Below are positions 44,582-56,261 of a stretch of 64,000 nucleotides of DNA, one piece after another. Location of the stretch: contig CM065802.1 in NCBI GenBank assembly GCA_033398695.1, forward strand, positions 165,659,965 through 165,723,964, in the 5' to 3' direction. The position numbers were made by a program, and so were the translations under genes. Source of the DNA: Orobanche coerulescens (Eukaryota; Streptophyta; Magnoliopsida; Lamiales; Orobanchaceae). The number at the start of each line of letters is the position of its first letter. The stretch's first letter is position 1. The notes below the pieces were generated by a model. That model saw nothing but the letters and a program-made list of their open reading frames with translations, had not been told where the DNA came from and searched no databases.

Positions 44582-45265
44582 AGATCTTGTACTATATCTT
44601 AATCGTTGCTGGTTCCAACAATCGTGACTTCGATCGTTTTTCATTTCATTGCTTTATGTTTCCAACTCTTATTGTTCTAAGTTTCAGGGTCGTAATGTCT
44701 TTTTAGTATGGGGGAGTGTATTACCCGTACTTTTCTTAGTATTTCCGGTATTATGTGACCTTTCATTGTTGGTAATTCAATTGTGATCCTCTCGACGATT
44801 TTAAACTACCATGTTCTACCTAGCCTACCGTCCTCCGAATGAATTCCAGATTTGTTTTGTCAGACTCCATGGATTATTGTGGCCTTTCCACATCTGAACT
44901 TAATCCTTGCGAATTTTGTTCGAAACTATTATTCCCACACGTGCAATTAACATTTCCGAATGTATTATGTACTTGGATGCGGTTGGTCGAGCTCGAAACA
45001 TGGTTTTAGGACGTCTGAGCCGTTTTGTGATTTTCTTTACTCTTGGAGCTTTTGTCTCCAAATTCATACTCCTCCACCTCGACTTATCATGTTCACATAT
45101 ATTTTATCGCCTCGACTCACGTACCAGATGATTGCTTAGTCAGCTCATTGTATTTCAAGGATTCTCGCGTTTGCGCATTGCTCGTGACGTTTTGGGGCTG
45201 AGCAAAGTAGTTATTTCCTTGATTGTTCCGCCGCTCTCTATTTTAAGTTTCGGGACGACACTTAT
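44582..45265 (+). other. Family B 3' internal non-coding region
   Basis: No pol motifs seen. The phrases GTAATACCCGTACT-like (44719) and TAAGTTTCGGGACGA (45244) recur in the F internal region (60107 and 61103), so B and F share a 3' internal module that normally follows the integrase gene. Confidence 0.65.
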
Positions 45266-45281
45266 TTTAAGGGGGGTAGTA
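45266..45281 (+). other. Family B polypurine tract
   Basis: TTTAAGGGGGGTAGTA directly before the 3' LTR start at 45282. Confidence 0.82.
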
Positions 45282-45480
45282 TGTAATACCCGAGATTTTT
45301 ATTCTGATTAATTTGAAATATTTCTTTTTAGACCGGAAATTTCTCGGTGTTCGAGCGTTGGTAATATTTTTCTCAACAATCGATTTTGTGTTTATGGCCA
45401 TATGTGGTGATTTGTTGTATATTATTTTCATTTCGGATCGATGTTGTTATCCGCGAGCGTTTCGTCGTGTTCGTTCCGTG
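45282..45480 (+). repeat. Family B 3' LTR, segment 1
   Basis: The first 199 bp, matching 39329-39526. Interrupted at 45481 by element C. CCGTG (45476-45480) is the expected left TSD of C. Confidence 0.88.
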
Positions 45481-48404
45481 TGTAACACCCCAACCCGACA
45501 AGGGTAGAAGTATCACATTATGGTGGCATATCAGAACATACATAAATAAACGCAAGCGGAAGTTTTAAATATAAATAATCAAAAGGAGTTAAGTCGAAGT
45601 GACTTAAACCAAAACATAAGTTCAACGAAAAGAAATACTCCAAGGGATGAATAACAAATCATCCAAGTCTAGACCATGTCATAACAAATAGCAAAATAAA
45701 TCTAATATGACTAGGGTAAAGTCTCCACAAGCTCAACTCTCAACCCCAAAGCAACCCCAGCTCCTAGCTTAGATACCTGCCACAGAAAAAGGAAAATGCG
45801 GCTGAGCTTAAAAAGCCCAGTGAACAGACATATATAAACAAAACCAAAAGATAAGGAACGAACATATAAAGTACGGTGCATTGGAAAAAGCATGAGGTAT
45901 AAACAAATGGATATCAAAAGTAAGGAAAGGTCAGTAATCTACCACGAGCCCGAACACAAATCAAATCAAACATCATAGTAACCATGGAGTAGCTAACTCC
46001 CGAACATGTGAAAGACGTGTATTGCACACAAGCATCAATAACCGAACATATCATATCATAATCATGTCATATCCAATCAAATACGAATCGAACCTAGGAT
46101 GCATCCATACGCCCCCGAACAAATCATATTGGCCATAACAAATGTAAAGTGCACATATCATATCAAAATAGGACGGTGTGGAACATCACTCAACCACACT
46201 AGAGTCATGCCATTAGTGCATCAATGACACGGCCATGTTACCTTCATGGCTAGGAAACGAACTTGGATCGGGTATCAAACTGAAGGGTTCAAATAGCATA
46301 TCATATGAAAGTTCATATCAAAGGTTCATATCAAATGTATCATATCAAAGGTTCAACAATATCCGTACGAATATCAAAACAAACGAAACAACCGGTACAA
46401 TGGTAGAGAGAAGGGGGTATCAAGAATATCCGTACCTCCAACCGCAAAATTCAAAACACGTCAGAAGATATAAATATTAGAGTTTACTCCTTCTTCAGCG
46501 AATCTACACAAATTAGGTTCATTTTATGCTTATTAGCTCATAATGTCATAACGGGTTCTTAATTACTTAACACCATTTATTAATGTGATTAGAGTTTCAT
46601 TATTGGAATTAGTTAACATATGACCAATTGTATCATAATTAATATTCAAATGCATTTTAGGGTTCAAGTATATTAAATGGTATTAAAATCACAACGATTT
46701 TAATCTTCTAACAAAATTCTGGTTTTACTATGTTTTAGCCTTCATTTTATGAATTTTAACACCATACCAGATGTCAAAGTAAAAATTCATAAATATTACC
46801 ACTGAAGCATATATGTCTTAGGAGTCTACTTGAATTTTCGCAGATTTTATTCATTAGTACAAGAACACAATAAAAATCACTCTTTACACTACTGTCCAGA
46901 AAGTTAACTGCTGAAACACCCAGAAGGTATACATTACAAAGGCATATCAAAACACTTTGGAAAAATCCACAAAATTTCCAAAGCTTAGAAAACATATGAA
47001 TTATAACTCCTGTAAATTGGAAAGTCATAACTCCTTATAGTTTTAAAATGAAAAATCGTGAAACCAGACTGAATTTAAATTCTTAAAACTCAGGTTTTGA
47101 CATATGATCCCGTAAAATTCAAAAGCATGACCAATACAACTTCAATTCCATTGAAACCAATTGGAAAACTTAAATAAGACATTAAACTAAGTTTTTATGC
47201 AAAAGTAAAGAATTAAATTCTTATTAAAATCGAGCTATAACGCACACATATTCAGCTTTTCAAAACTGTCTCCTTCAGAAATCCGTTTAAGACCATTTTT
47301 AACATGTTTTACTTACACAAACGCACACGAGACCTATATATATCACAAGACCTGGTTTAATTAATATATTAACCCACATGTTTCCAGACTTTGATGGTCA
47401 TACACACGACACACACATAACACAGAATATACGAGTCAAGTAAATACATGAAATCATACCAAACAAGCCCTAGTTCTCTAGTATCAAATGCATATGTTTC
47501 TCATAAACACTTAGGGTTTTATATCAGATTTTAAAGGTACGTAATAGAGATCATATTAGGTCGAATAGATCAGGTTTAGGGTCGAATTAATAAGGAGTTG
47601 AATCATATCAGAAACATAAGTTGATTTGATTTGGTATTTACATATCGAAACATCCAATACCGTTATGAATTTATGTGATCTTCCATATACGTTTTAGCAT
47701 ATAATTCGAATAGAACAGATCAGACTTTTGTTTAGTATGTATACGAATTAGATTTCAAGTTTATATATATTCAGATTATATGTGCAAACATGTGTCGAAT
47801 ACAAAAGTGATATAAGATTGATTGGAGATACCTTATGATGAATCGAATAAAGGAGAGAACAAGAACGAAACCCTCACGAATCAAACCCTAATCACGATCC
47901 AAACAACAAGCACCAAGGGTTCATGATTATACAACCTCATCAACACTTTTTAAGGGTCACGAATAGCAGCAACCTTGATCTTTGATAGAGAAAATAGTAG
48001 CAGCCTTATGAATGTGTGGTTGTTTGTGTTGTTCGTATGATAGGAATGGGAAGAAACCACGTTATTTAGGGGGAGGAGCGGCTGCATAAAAGGAAGGTAA
48101 TAAATAATCATAATTGTATTTGATTGGGTATAATGGGGTCGGTTATGAGGTGATGATTAGAAGAGATTAATGGAATATGAAGATGCAAAAATTTTTGGAG
48201 GTTACAAACATAGAAACGTGTTTTAATGCATGTAATTTAGGAAGGTGCAACAATTATTTATATTAAGTAAACTTATGTGAGTTAATTTTAATTTAAATAT
48301 AATACATAACATATTGTTTAGGTAAAGGTTTTAAATTGTAGCAAAACTTAGGTTAGGCTTCGAATTAATTAGAAAGTATGGAAACCGAATTTTAGGGTTT
48401 TACA
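45481..48404 (-). repeat. Family C 3' LTR (2924 bp)
   Basis: In element orientation TGTAAAACCC...GGGGTGTTACA. It contains a cluster of TTCATATCAAA/CATATCA repeats (46299-46354) and long AT-rich stretches. A possible stem-loop (GGGCTTTTTAAGCTC on the minus strand, 45818-45804) is followed by a pyrimidine tract and GGCAGG (45781-45776), as in A, B and F. No TAGCGCACGCTA array. No coding sequence is supported. Confidence 0.88.
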
Positions 48405-48425
48405 ACTCTTCCCCTCTAAAAAAAA
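48405..48425 (-). other. Family C polypurine tract
   Basis: The minus strand reads AAAAAAAATTTTAGAGG-like purine-rich sequence (plus strand ACTCTTCCCCTCTAAAA) next to the LTR end at 48404. Confidence 0.8.
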
Positions 48426-48483
48426 TTTCGTCCTCGAAATTGAATTGAAAACGAAATAGATACGTACCAGACTACGAAAAGAA

Positions 48484-48891
48484 ATGTGGATAACTTATTC
48501 GCATCGATTCCTCGGTTTCCCAGGTAGCTTCACGCTCTGGGTGATTCTTCTAAAGAATTTTAAGAAACGGAATGACTTTGTTTCTCATGACTCTATCTTG
48601 TCGATCCAAAATGGCTTCGGGTTCCTCAGAAAAAGAGATATCAGGCTGAATCTAATCAAAAGGATAAGACGCCACATGCAACGGATGATAATTGTATCCC
48701 CTCAGAAGAGATACATGGAAGACATTATGAACATGTGATAACTGAGGAGGTAGAGCCAAGCGATAAGAAACCTCCCCAATACGTTCAAGAATTTCGAACG
48801 GTCCAATGAATCGAGGACTAAGCTTCCCTTTGATCCCAAAACGTTTCACACCTCTGAACGGCGATACTTTCAGAAATACACGATCCCCAAC
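48484..48891 (-). pseudogene. Family C integrase C-terminus and chromodomain-like tail with stops
   Basis: Continues the integrase frame after a stop at 48892. It gives [20 protein letters not shown] (GPF/Y region) and [20 protein letters not shown]. After an in-frame TAG near 48652 the sequence runs on as the tail: IQPDISFSEEPEAILD, then VMRNKVIPFLKIL, a stop, and HPEREATWETEESMR. This is the same Tekay/Del-type tail as in A, broken by two stops. Confidence 0.82.
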
Positions 48892-50439
48892 CTAAAATTC
48901 CAAGTCACGTCGACGCTTATGAGCATAACTCTTCTGTCGAGTGCGAGCCTCTTTCAGCTTCTCCTTGGTTACAGCCACTTTCTCATTAGTGATTTGAATA
49001 AGTTCCGGCCCCTCGATCACACGTTCACCTACCTCGTTCCAACAAATGGGTTCTCTACATTTCCTCCCATATAAAAGCTCATACGGTGCTGCATTGATGC
49101 TATCATGCCAACTATTATTATAAGCAAACTCCACCAAGCACAAGTATTCGTCCCAACTTCCCGTCCACTCCAAAGCACATGCCCTCAACATGTCTTCTAA
49201 AGTATGAATGGTCCTTTCTCGATCGACCATCATGCGTGGATGAAAAGCCGTGCTAAACTTAAGACGTGTACCCCAAGCTTTATGTAGGCTTTTCCAAAAA
49301 TGAGAAGTAAACCGCGGATCTCTGTCTGACACGATAGATGTCGGAGTACCATGAAGTCTAACAATCTCCTGTTGGAAAATTTCCGCCAATCTACTAACAC
49401 GAAACTCCACACGAATAGGTAAGAAATGGGCAGATTTGGTTAGACGATCGATGACTACCCAAATTGCATCATGTCTTTTCCGAGTAAGAGGCAAACTAGT
49501 AACAAAGTCCATGGAAATCTCATCCCACTTCCAAGTAGGGATATCTAACGGTTGCAGCAAACCACTAGCCCTCTGATGTTCGATTTTGACCTGCTGGCAA
49601 GTCATACACCTAGCAATATACAAGGCTACATCCTGTTTCATGCTGTTCCACCAAAAGTGTTGCTTAAGATCCCTGTACATCTTGGTAGAACCAGGATGGA
49701 TAGTGAATGGGGAACTATGGGCCTCTGACAACATAGCCTCACGCAACTCAGGATCGCTAGGAACACAAAGTCGATTTTCAAACCATACCACACCAGAGTC
49801 ATCTACCCTGAACTCCGACTGCTTACCCTCCTGAACATTTTGAACCACAGCCCAAAGCTCACCATCATCCTTTTGAGCTTCTTTAATCCATAGTATAAGA
49901 TTGGATTCTATCTTCATACTAGCCCAATATCCATCATAACCTCGTACACAAAGTTCAACATCCAAAAGTTCTAAATCATGAAGAACCCTTGGCTCAATCT
50001 CTAAACTAGCAATCATACCAGACTTACGGCTAAGCGCATCGGCAACAACATTCGCCTTGCTCGGATGGTATTGAATATTCGCATCATAATCCTTAAGGAG
50101 TTCCAACCACCTTCTTTGTCTCATGTTAAGTTCCTTCTGGGTGAAGATATACTTGAGCCTCTTGTGGTCAGTAAAGATATCACACGATTCGCCATACAAG
50201 TAGTGTCTCCAAATCTTCAAAGCAAAAACCACCGCAGCCAACTCTAGATCATGAGTAGGATAATTCTCTTCATAAGGTTTTAATTGCCTCGAAGCGTAAG
50301 CAATCACCTTACCGTGCTGCATAAGGACACAGCCTAAACCCTTCTTCGATGCATCACTATAAATCTGATAGCCCCCAGAACCAGATGGAAGAGTCAAAAT
50401 AGGAGCCGACACCAATCTCTATTTCAACTCTTCGAAACT
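48892..50439 (-). CDS. Family C RNase H and integrase
   Basis: A 507-residue open stretch to 50415, preceded by in-frame stops near 50418-50440. RNase [46 protein letters not shown] and [11 protein letters not shown], so the acidic set is present. Integrase zinc finger: [17 protein letters not shown] and [12 protein letters not shown]. Core: first Asp in [12 protein letters not shown], second in [12 protein letters not shown]. The third block reads [12 protein letters not shown] where the family has [12 protein letters not shown]; the catalytic Glu remains but its surroundings are altered. It ends at [11 protein letters not shown] with a stop just before the GPF/Y region. The nominal start is only the first codon after a stop. 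Confidence 0.9.
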
Positions 50440-52240
50440 CTACTCGCGTTCCTCCGTCCAAACAAACTTCTCACCCTTCCTCATCAGTTGCGTCAAAGGT
50501 AACACCAACCGTGAGAAACCCTCAACAAAACGTCGATAGTATCCAGCAAGTCCCAGAAAACTCCTAACCTCAGTCACAGTAGTAGGTCTCGGCCACTTGG
50601 TGATAGCCTCAACCTTAGATGGATCCATGGTGATGCCATATGCGGATACAATATGACCAAGGAATGCAACTTGCTTTAGCCAAAACTCACACTTCGACAA
50701 CTTGGCATACAACTTCTGCTGCCGAAGAGTCTCCAAAACAATCCGAAGATGTTGCTTATGATCTCATTCAGTCTTGGAATAAACAAGAATGTCGTCGATG
50801 AAAACAATAACAAACTTGTCGAGATACTCGTGGAATACGCGATTCATAAGATCCATAAATACAGCGGGAGCATTTGTCAAACCGAAGGGCATAACCAAAA
50901 ACTCGTAGTGACCACATCGGGTACGGAACGCGGTCTTAGGAACATCTTGCTTCTTCACACGTAATTGGTGATAACCGGACCTCAGATCGATTTTCGAAAA
51001 GAACTTATCCCCTTGCAATTGATCAAACAAATCATCGATACGCGGAAGAGGATAACGATTACGGATAGTGATACGGTTAAGCTCATGATAGTCGATACAC
51101 AGTCGCATACTTCCATCCTTCTTCTTAACAAACAAAACAGGTGCACCCCAAGGAGAGACACTGGGTCGGATGAAACCATTCTCCAAGAGTTCCTGTAACT
51201 GTTCCTTCAACTCTAAGGGCGCCATACGGTACGGAGCTTTGGAAATAGGTTCAGCACCTGGGATCAACTCTATGCCAAACTCAACTTCCCTAACAGGAGG
51301 TATACCAGTAAGTTCGTCGGGGAAAACGTCGGGAAACTCTCGTACGACAGGAAGACTTTCGATACTAGAACTCTTCAAATATGTATCTTCAATAGAAGCC
51401 AGAAAACCTTGGCAACCATGGGAAATCAAGGTTCGTGCCTTCATGGCAGAAATAATTTTAGCAGATTTAAGAGGTTGAGAACCATGATAAATAAAATCAG
51501 GCTGATGCAAGTCGCCGAAAATCACATTTCTGGCATGGCAATAAATGGTAGCTCTATGCGAAGCCAACCAATCCATGCCCAAAATCACATCAAAATCGAT
51601 CATATCAATAGGGAGTAAATTCGCCAGACGAATGCGGTCATCAAACCGTAAGGGACAATTCACATATTCATGTTCAATGAGTACATGGTTTTTCATTGGT
51701 GTTGAGATGGATATACGATTTGTTAGTGGTGTTGGGGTCATATTAAGTTTCTTGGCAAATGCAACAGATATAATGGAGTGTGTGGTACCAGTATCAAATA
51801 ATGCAAAAACTGTATGATCACCAATGTAAAGAAAGCCGGTAATAGTACCTGATAAGTTTGCTGCCTGATCACGCATCGTAGCATAAACACGACCCATAGT
51901 AGGAGCTGGCTTAGCGGAGTTCACTGATGTAATCCGTTTCTCCTGGGGACAATCCCTCACCTTGTGATTAGTGGACCCGCAAGTGAAACATCCTCCAGTA
52001 GCTTTGTGACAAATGCCCGGGTGAGGCTTCCTGCAAGTAGCACAGAGAGGGGGAGGAGGTAAGGTCTCAGCAGGCCTCCTCTGACCCGAAGAACCTGAAG
52101 AACAACCCTGCTACGAACCTCGAGTCGACTGATCCCTGTACTGACGCTGGTTGTTGTTGCCATGACCCTGACGGTCATTCCTATTCCTACCAGTAACCCT
52201 TTGATCCTGACCCCTGTACTCCTTTCGCCTCTGATCAAAA
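50440..52240 (-). CDS. Family C Gag end, protease and reverse transcriptase
   Basis: One reading frame from the deletion edge at ~52240, with stops at 52111-52113 (TAG, in Gag), ~50764 (TGA after YSKTE) and ~50440. In order: a Gln/Arg-rich Gag tail; zinc knuckle [14 protein letters not shown]; protease active site [16 protein letters not shown] (DTG) and [14 protein letters not shown] with [16 protein letters not shown] and [34 protein letters not shown] and the intact catalytic box [13 protein letters not shown]; then RT thumb/connection (50440-50736, [19 protein letters not shown]). Apart from the nonsense changes this is the best-kept pol in the window. Confidence 0.9.
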
Positions 52241-53185
52241 CAGCCAGCGCACGCTATTTGGGCCGGGCAGTGAGGCCTCTGAGGTTCTGGACTCCGGAGG
52301 GTTGGCGGGTAGCGCACGCTATGGCCGATCGCTGCGTGCGCTAACCGGAAGGGGCAGCGCATGCTACTCGGCAGCCAGCGCATGCTACCTGGGTGAGGGG
52401 ATCAGTCCAGGAGCCTCTAGACTGGACCAAGGCCGGCCCGCTAGCACACGCTCCCGGCACGCTAGCGCACGCTAGGGCGGTCCGCCTATATATTCGACCG
52501 AGCAGCCCTGTTTCAACCCATTTTTCATTTCCTTCTTTTCTTTCCACGGCCAGAGGTTTTGAGAGCAAGGAGGCATGTTGCTGAACAACTAATCTATGAA
52601 GTTCCTGAGTTTATATCATTGATTGATCATTCCATAACATCCTTCAATCGACCGATTCAAGGTTAGTTTTTCCTAAAATCTAAACTTTGGGAAATTTGGG
52701 GATCTTGATAGATTTCATTTGTTCGAGCCATATGAACTTAGATTACTGATGGATATAGATTAAGTTGTATTCTATCAATTTCATCATCTTTCCACGGTTT
52801 TGTCATGTCCGGTTCATCGTTTATATGAGTTTTCAATTGACGCCTTCAAGGTGTCCGGGAAAATGCCGCTGAGGGAGATTCGGTCATTTTGCGATGTTTT
52901 TCCTCGTGTGATTGATTGTTTATTTGATGATAGGATATTAGGGATGAATTCCCTACGAAAATCTGGTGTTGAGCCCTTCTGATCGTTGTTTTCATTGGAG
53001 TTCCGGATTTTTCCAATCGATCGTATTTTCGGAGTATTCGCGAGAGATTACCAAGGCAAGTACCTTGATATATGAGTTATAACTACGTGAAATCATTGTT
53101 GCCGAAGTGTGTGAATTATTTTACGAATATACATATACATATATATATTTATATGTTAAATATATGTATGTATATATATATGCGT

Positions 53186-53216
<31 letters not shown>

Positions 53217-53815
53217 CATGTATATAGATAAATACATACATATGTCAGTGAATGCCGAGTGATGAATGCTAACACTAGTTGACGTACTCAACTTGGGTCG
53301 ATGGATGAACCGTACTTATAGATACAATATAGTAAGGTTATATATATATATTCGGTTGAGTCGCAATATAGGGATATATGTGCGGCGTTGGTTGGTTATG
53401 CCTGAAGGCATATTGTGAATGAGTTTTGATTGATAATGTGCGTGTTATTGTTTATTTGTGTGGTTATGGACTGGCGGATAAATTGTGTGACTTGGTGTAC
53501 TGAGTTGATAATTGTTGTAACGTTTGTCTGTGTGCTTGATGTTTGAAACAATGTGGATACTTGTGAGAAACGTCGTATCCGGGAACCTCTGAGGGCGGGG
53601 CGTGTACTCTGTCCTGGTGTACGCTGCAATGTGCGGCTCCATATGATTGGTGAACACCGGTGTTACCTAATGCTCGTGCAAGGGGCGGCTCTTGTGGGAG
53701 TGATCGTCGGCGCGGTGACATGTTCAAGGGGCGGCCAACATATCGGAGTGAACGCCGGTGCACAGGTGTGCAAGGGAGGTGCCTGGCAGGCTTATTGGTA
53801 ACAGATATTTGAGTG
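52241..53815 (+). repeat. Family B 3' LTR, segment 2
   Basis: Resumes in the motif array at about 52243 (CCAGCGCACGCTA) and runs through TATATAT (52488), the TA microsatellites and the GC-rich module to 53815, where a solo D LTR is inserted with TSD GAGTG (53811-53815). The array has about seven motifs; the upstream ones were lost with the C deletion. Confidence 0.9.
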
Positions 53816-54762
53816 TGTTGTTACCCAAAATATTATCCGGAGATGATATGCTAGAATGGACGAGTAACAAACAAATGCCTGAGCACATCTTTGAGGAAAG
53901 TAAATAACACAAGATTTGCCGGGGTTGTTAGTCCCGGGCTTGAATGCTCTCGCGAGAAATTATTAATACGAATACTTGTGAGTACAAATATTAATGTTAG
54001 AGTACAATTACAATGAGTGTAAAGACCCAAGTTATCTTAGGTATCGAGTGCTGAAGATTGCCGGAAGAACTAGAGATGATGCTCTGTGAGTTCTTTTAAC
54101 AACGATGGAGTGTTGTGCTGACTGTGAGAAATCGACGGTCTCTCACTGTGTGAATTAGATGAATGTCTGAGCTTCCGAACTTGTGAATCTCTTCAAATCT
54201 GAACTGTAGGGAGTTCTCGTTTCTGCCGACCGTCTTTCGGTTAAGAGGTTGTGAGAGAGAAATCCTAGATAGATTCAAGAGAGAAGCCGAGAAAAATCGA
54301 GAGAGAATCAAGAACTTTCCAAGTGCTGGAGGCTCTCTATTTATAGGACTGGGAGTCGCTGGGCGATCGCCTCTGCTGTATTATAATAAGCGGGCGATCG
54401 TCTTTAGCACATGGGCTGGTCTCCTTATAGTCCGCAATAGCTGCTGGCAGTCAGATGTGCGAACCAATGAGAAGCCAACATGCATCTATGCCACTGTCTT
54501 GGGAGGCCGTACCTAGGACCTTTCGGCGGGTCTGTTGGTAGGTGAGGCCTTATACGTGGCATAGGTCGGTCGTCCTTGGTCGGGCACCAGAGTCGATCGC
54601 TAGGTGCCAAAAGGCGATCGCCCTGGACGTCGATCGCTCGGTACCTGATTTCGGCCTGGGCTCTTTGCTTTGGCAAGTCTGCCTTGGATTTATTTGATTC
54701 TGTCTTTGGTCGCTCGGCCCTTATACCGATCGCCGTCGAGGTGTATAAATCTCCGAACAACA
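53816..54762 (-). repeat. Family D solo LTR (947 bp), inverted
   Basis: On the minus strand it begins TGTTGTTCGGAG and ends CCGGATAATATTTTGGG-like to AACAACA at 53816. TSD GAGTG on both sides (53811-53815, 54763-54767). It is clearly diverged from the LTRs at 14538 and 17674 yet keeps the TATAAATAG box (~54337-54347) and six CGATCG sites (near 54362, 54391, 54595, 54617, 54635, 54727). No internal region, hence a solo LTR. Confidence 0.9.
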
Positions 54763-54767
54763 GAGTG

Positions 54768-54986
54768 ATAGCTAAGACCCCATTACCAAATGATTTTCGT
54801 AATTCAAAGTTCTTGCAACTCGCTTTAAAATGTTGGTCTTGATGTATACCGCGATTCGTGTTTCTGAAAGTTCGTTTCAACTTGTTTTAAATACTGGTAT
54901 CAGGGTTAATTAACCAAGTATATTTGATGAGATCTCTGAGGGTTAATTAATCAGGGGTCTTGAGCAGGCTTTGTCGAATGAGAGGT
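54768..54986 (+). repeat. Family B 3' LTR, segment 3
   Basis: Continues from the equivalent of 41309 (ATAGCTAAGACCCC) and stops at 54986, where copia E begins. The last five bases before E, GAGGT (54982-54986), are its expected left TSD. About 1 kb of B LTR should resume after E, beyond the window. Confidence 0.87.
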
Positions 54987-56152
54987 TGTTGGGATAATAA
55001 AAACTCTGTATCGAAACAGCCAGGATAATCAATCCCTGTATCAAATAGTGATGATAAGAGGTTTTGACATATATGCCAATCCTCAATACAATAAGGAAAC
55101 TGTATCGATAAGTTGAAGTGTCAACCTGTATCGAAGACCTGTCACAGATCCAGCATATAGTGGAACCTTTCAGTACAGCCAAGAAGTCTTATAAAGACCA
55201 AGTATGGAAGCTGTCTCGAATTGTCAATACAGTGATCTTCCACACAGCTCTCAACAGGACAAAGAAGGAATCTTCAGAAGTCAAGTCCCGCTGATATAAG
55301 AAGTATTTAAATACTAAGAGATAAAGTATTTAAATACTTTCAGTCAACAGATCTTCAAATCCCACAAAATCCGGTCGTGGTTTTCATCCCGTTGGAATGG
55401 AATCTTACTCAACGGATTTATCTCAACGGATATATTTTCCAGAAGACTATATATATCTCATTAAGGCGTTGAAGATCAATTACTAAGCTATCAAGTATCA
55501 AAGCTATTAATATATTCATCAGAGCAAAACATATCTCCAGAAGCTTATTGCAACTCAGATCTAAGAGATATACAGTGCTCAACATCTTGAACAACACTTC
55601 ATTAGCTAGAAGCTCAAAAAGTCAAAGCTGTTGTTCATACCCTGTTTTATCCTTTGAACAAACCCAGATCAGCCCTGTGTGGACTGAGTAATCGTTGCTA
55701 CTCCAGAACTGTGTGTGAAGGAATTGCATCAAAAAGACAAAGCTTCATAACTGTGTGTGAAGAAGCCAGTCAAGCATTAGCTCAAACCAATTTGTGAGAA
55801 CGGTTGAAGCTAAGATCTTTAAATCAATTTGTGTGAACGATATATTGATTGTGTGTTGTTATAATTATGTAGTTGTGTATGTAGTAATTATAATAAACTT
55901 TTTACTCCTGTGTGGAGGACTAGTAAACGTAGAGGGGTTTACCTCGAACCACTTTAAATATTGTGTTATTTACCTTCTGCCTTATTTGTTTTAATTACTG
56001 TAATTATTTAAGTATACACTGCACATCGAGTTGTTGTATCCACAGCAACTTACTGTATTTAAGACTTCCGCTACGCACTCAGATTTAAAATCAGTACAGC
56101 TTGTTGTTTAAACTACTTTCCAAGCTGTATCCAGTATACTTAGTGGCCAACA
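54987..56152 (+). repeat. Copia E 5' LTR (1166 bp)
   Basis: TGTTGGGATAAT...AGTGGCCAACA with matching inverted ends TGTTGG/CCAACA. A TATATATATC sequence near 55448 may serve as TATA box. The phrases AGAACTGTGTGTGAAG and TAACTGTGTGTGAAG (about 55704 and 55749) form a short direct repeat. Confidence 0.87.
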
Positions 56153-56154
56153 AG

Positions 56155-56172
56155 TGGTATCGGAGAGGTTGA
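56155..56172 (+). other. Copia E primer binding site
   Basis: TGGTATCGGAGAGGTTGA, two bases after the LTR end. The first 7 bases and the GAG core fit a tRNA-Met-type primer. Confidence 0.8.
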
Positions 56173-56261
56173 TTCTAAAAAGAATCAGTCGTATTTTTAA
56201 CCGAATCAGATCCAAAATCACTTACTCTTTAAAACAGTCTCTTTCATTTCTTTATTTTCAC

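Larger units (their letters stand above)
45481..52240 (-). mobile_element. Family C: Tekay-like gypsy element, 5' end deleted
   Basis: Minus-strand element with complete 3' LTR (45481-48404), polypurine tract, integrase with chromodomain-like tail, RNase H, RT, protease and the last part of Gag. At about 52240 it ends abruptly inside Gag; the rest of gag, the primer site and the 5' LTR are missing. B LTR sequence that follows has lost ~197 bp relative to the intact LTR (39527-39723 equivalent). One deletion therefore removed the C 5' end and adjacent B sequence. Confidence 0.9.

Noticed and set aside
56154..56261. Upstream extension of the E Gag frame to 56154
   Set aside because: Would start at a GTG inside the primer binding site; Gag homology begins at ATG 56262.
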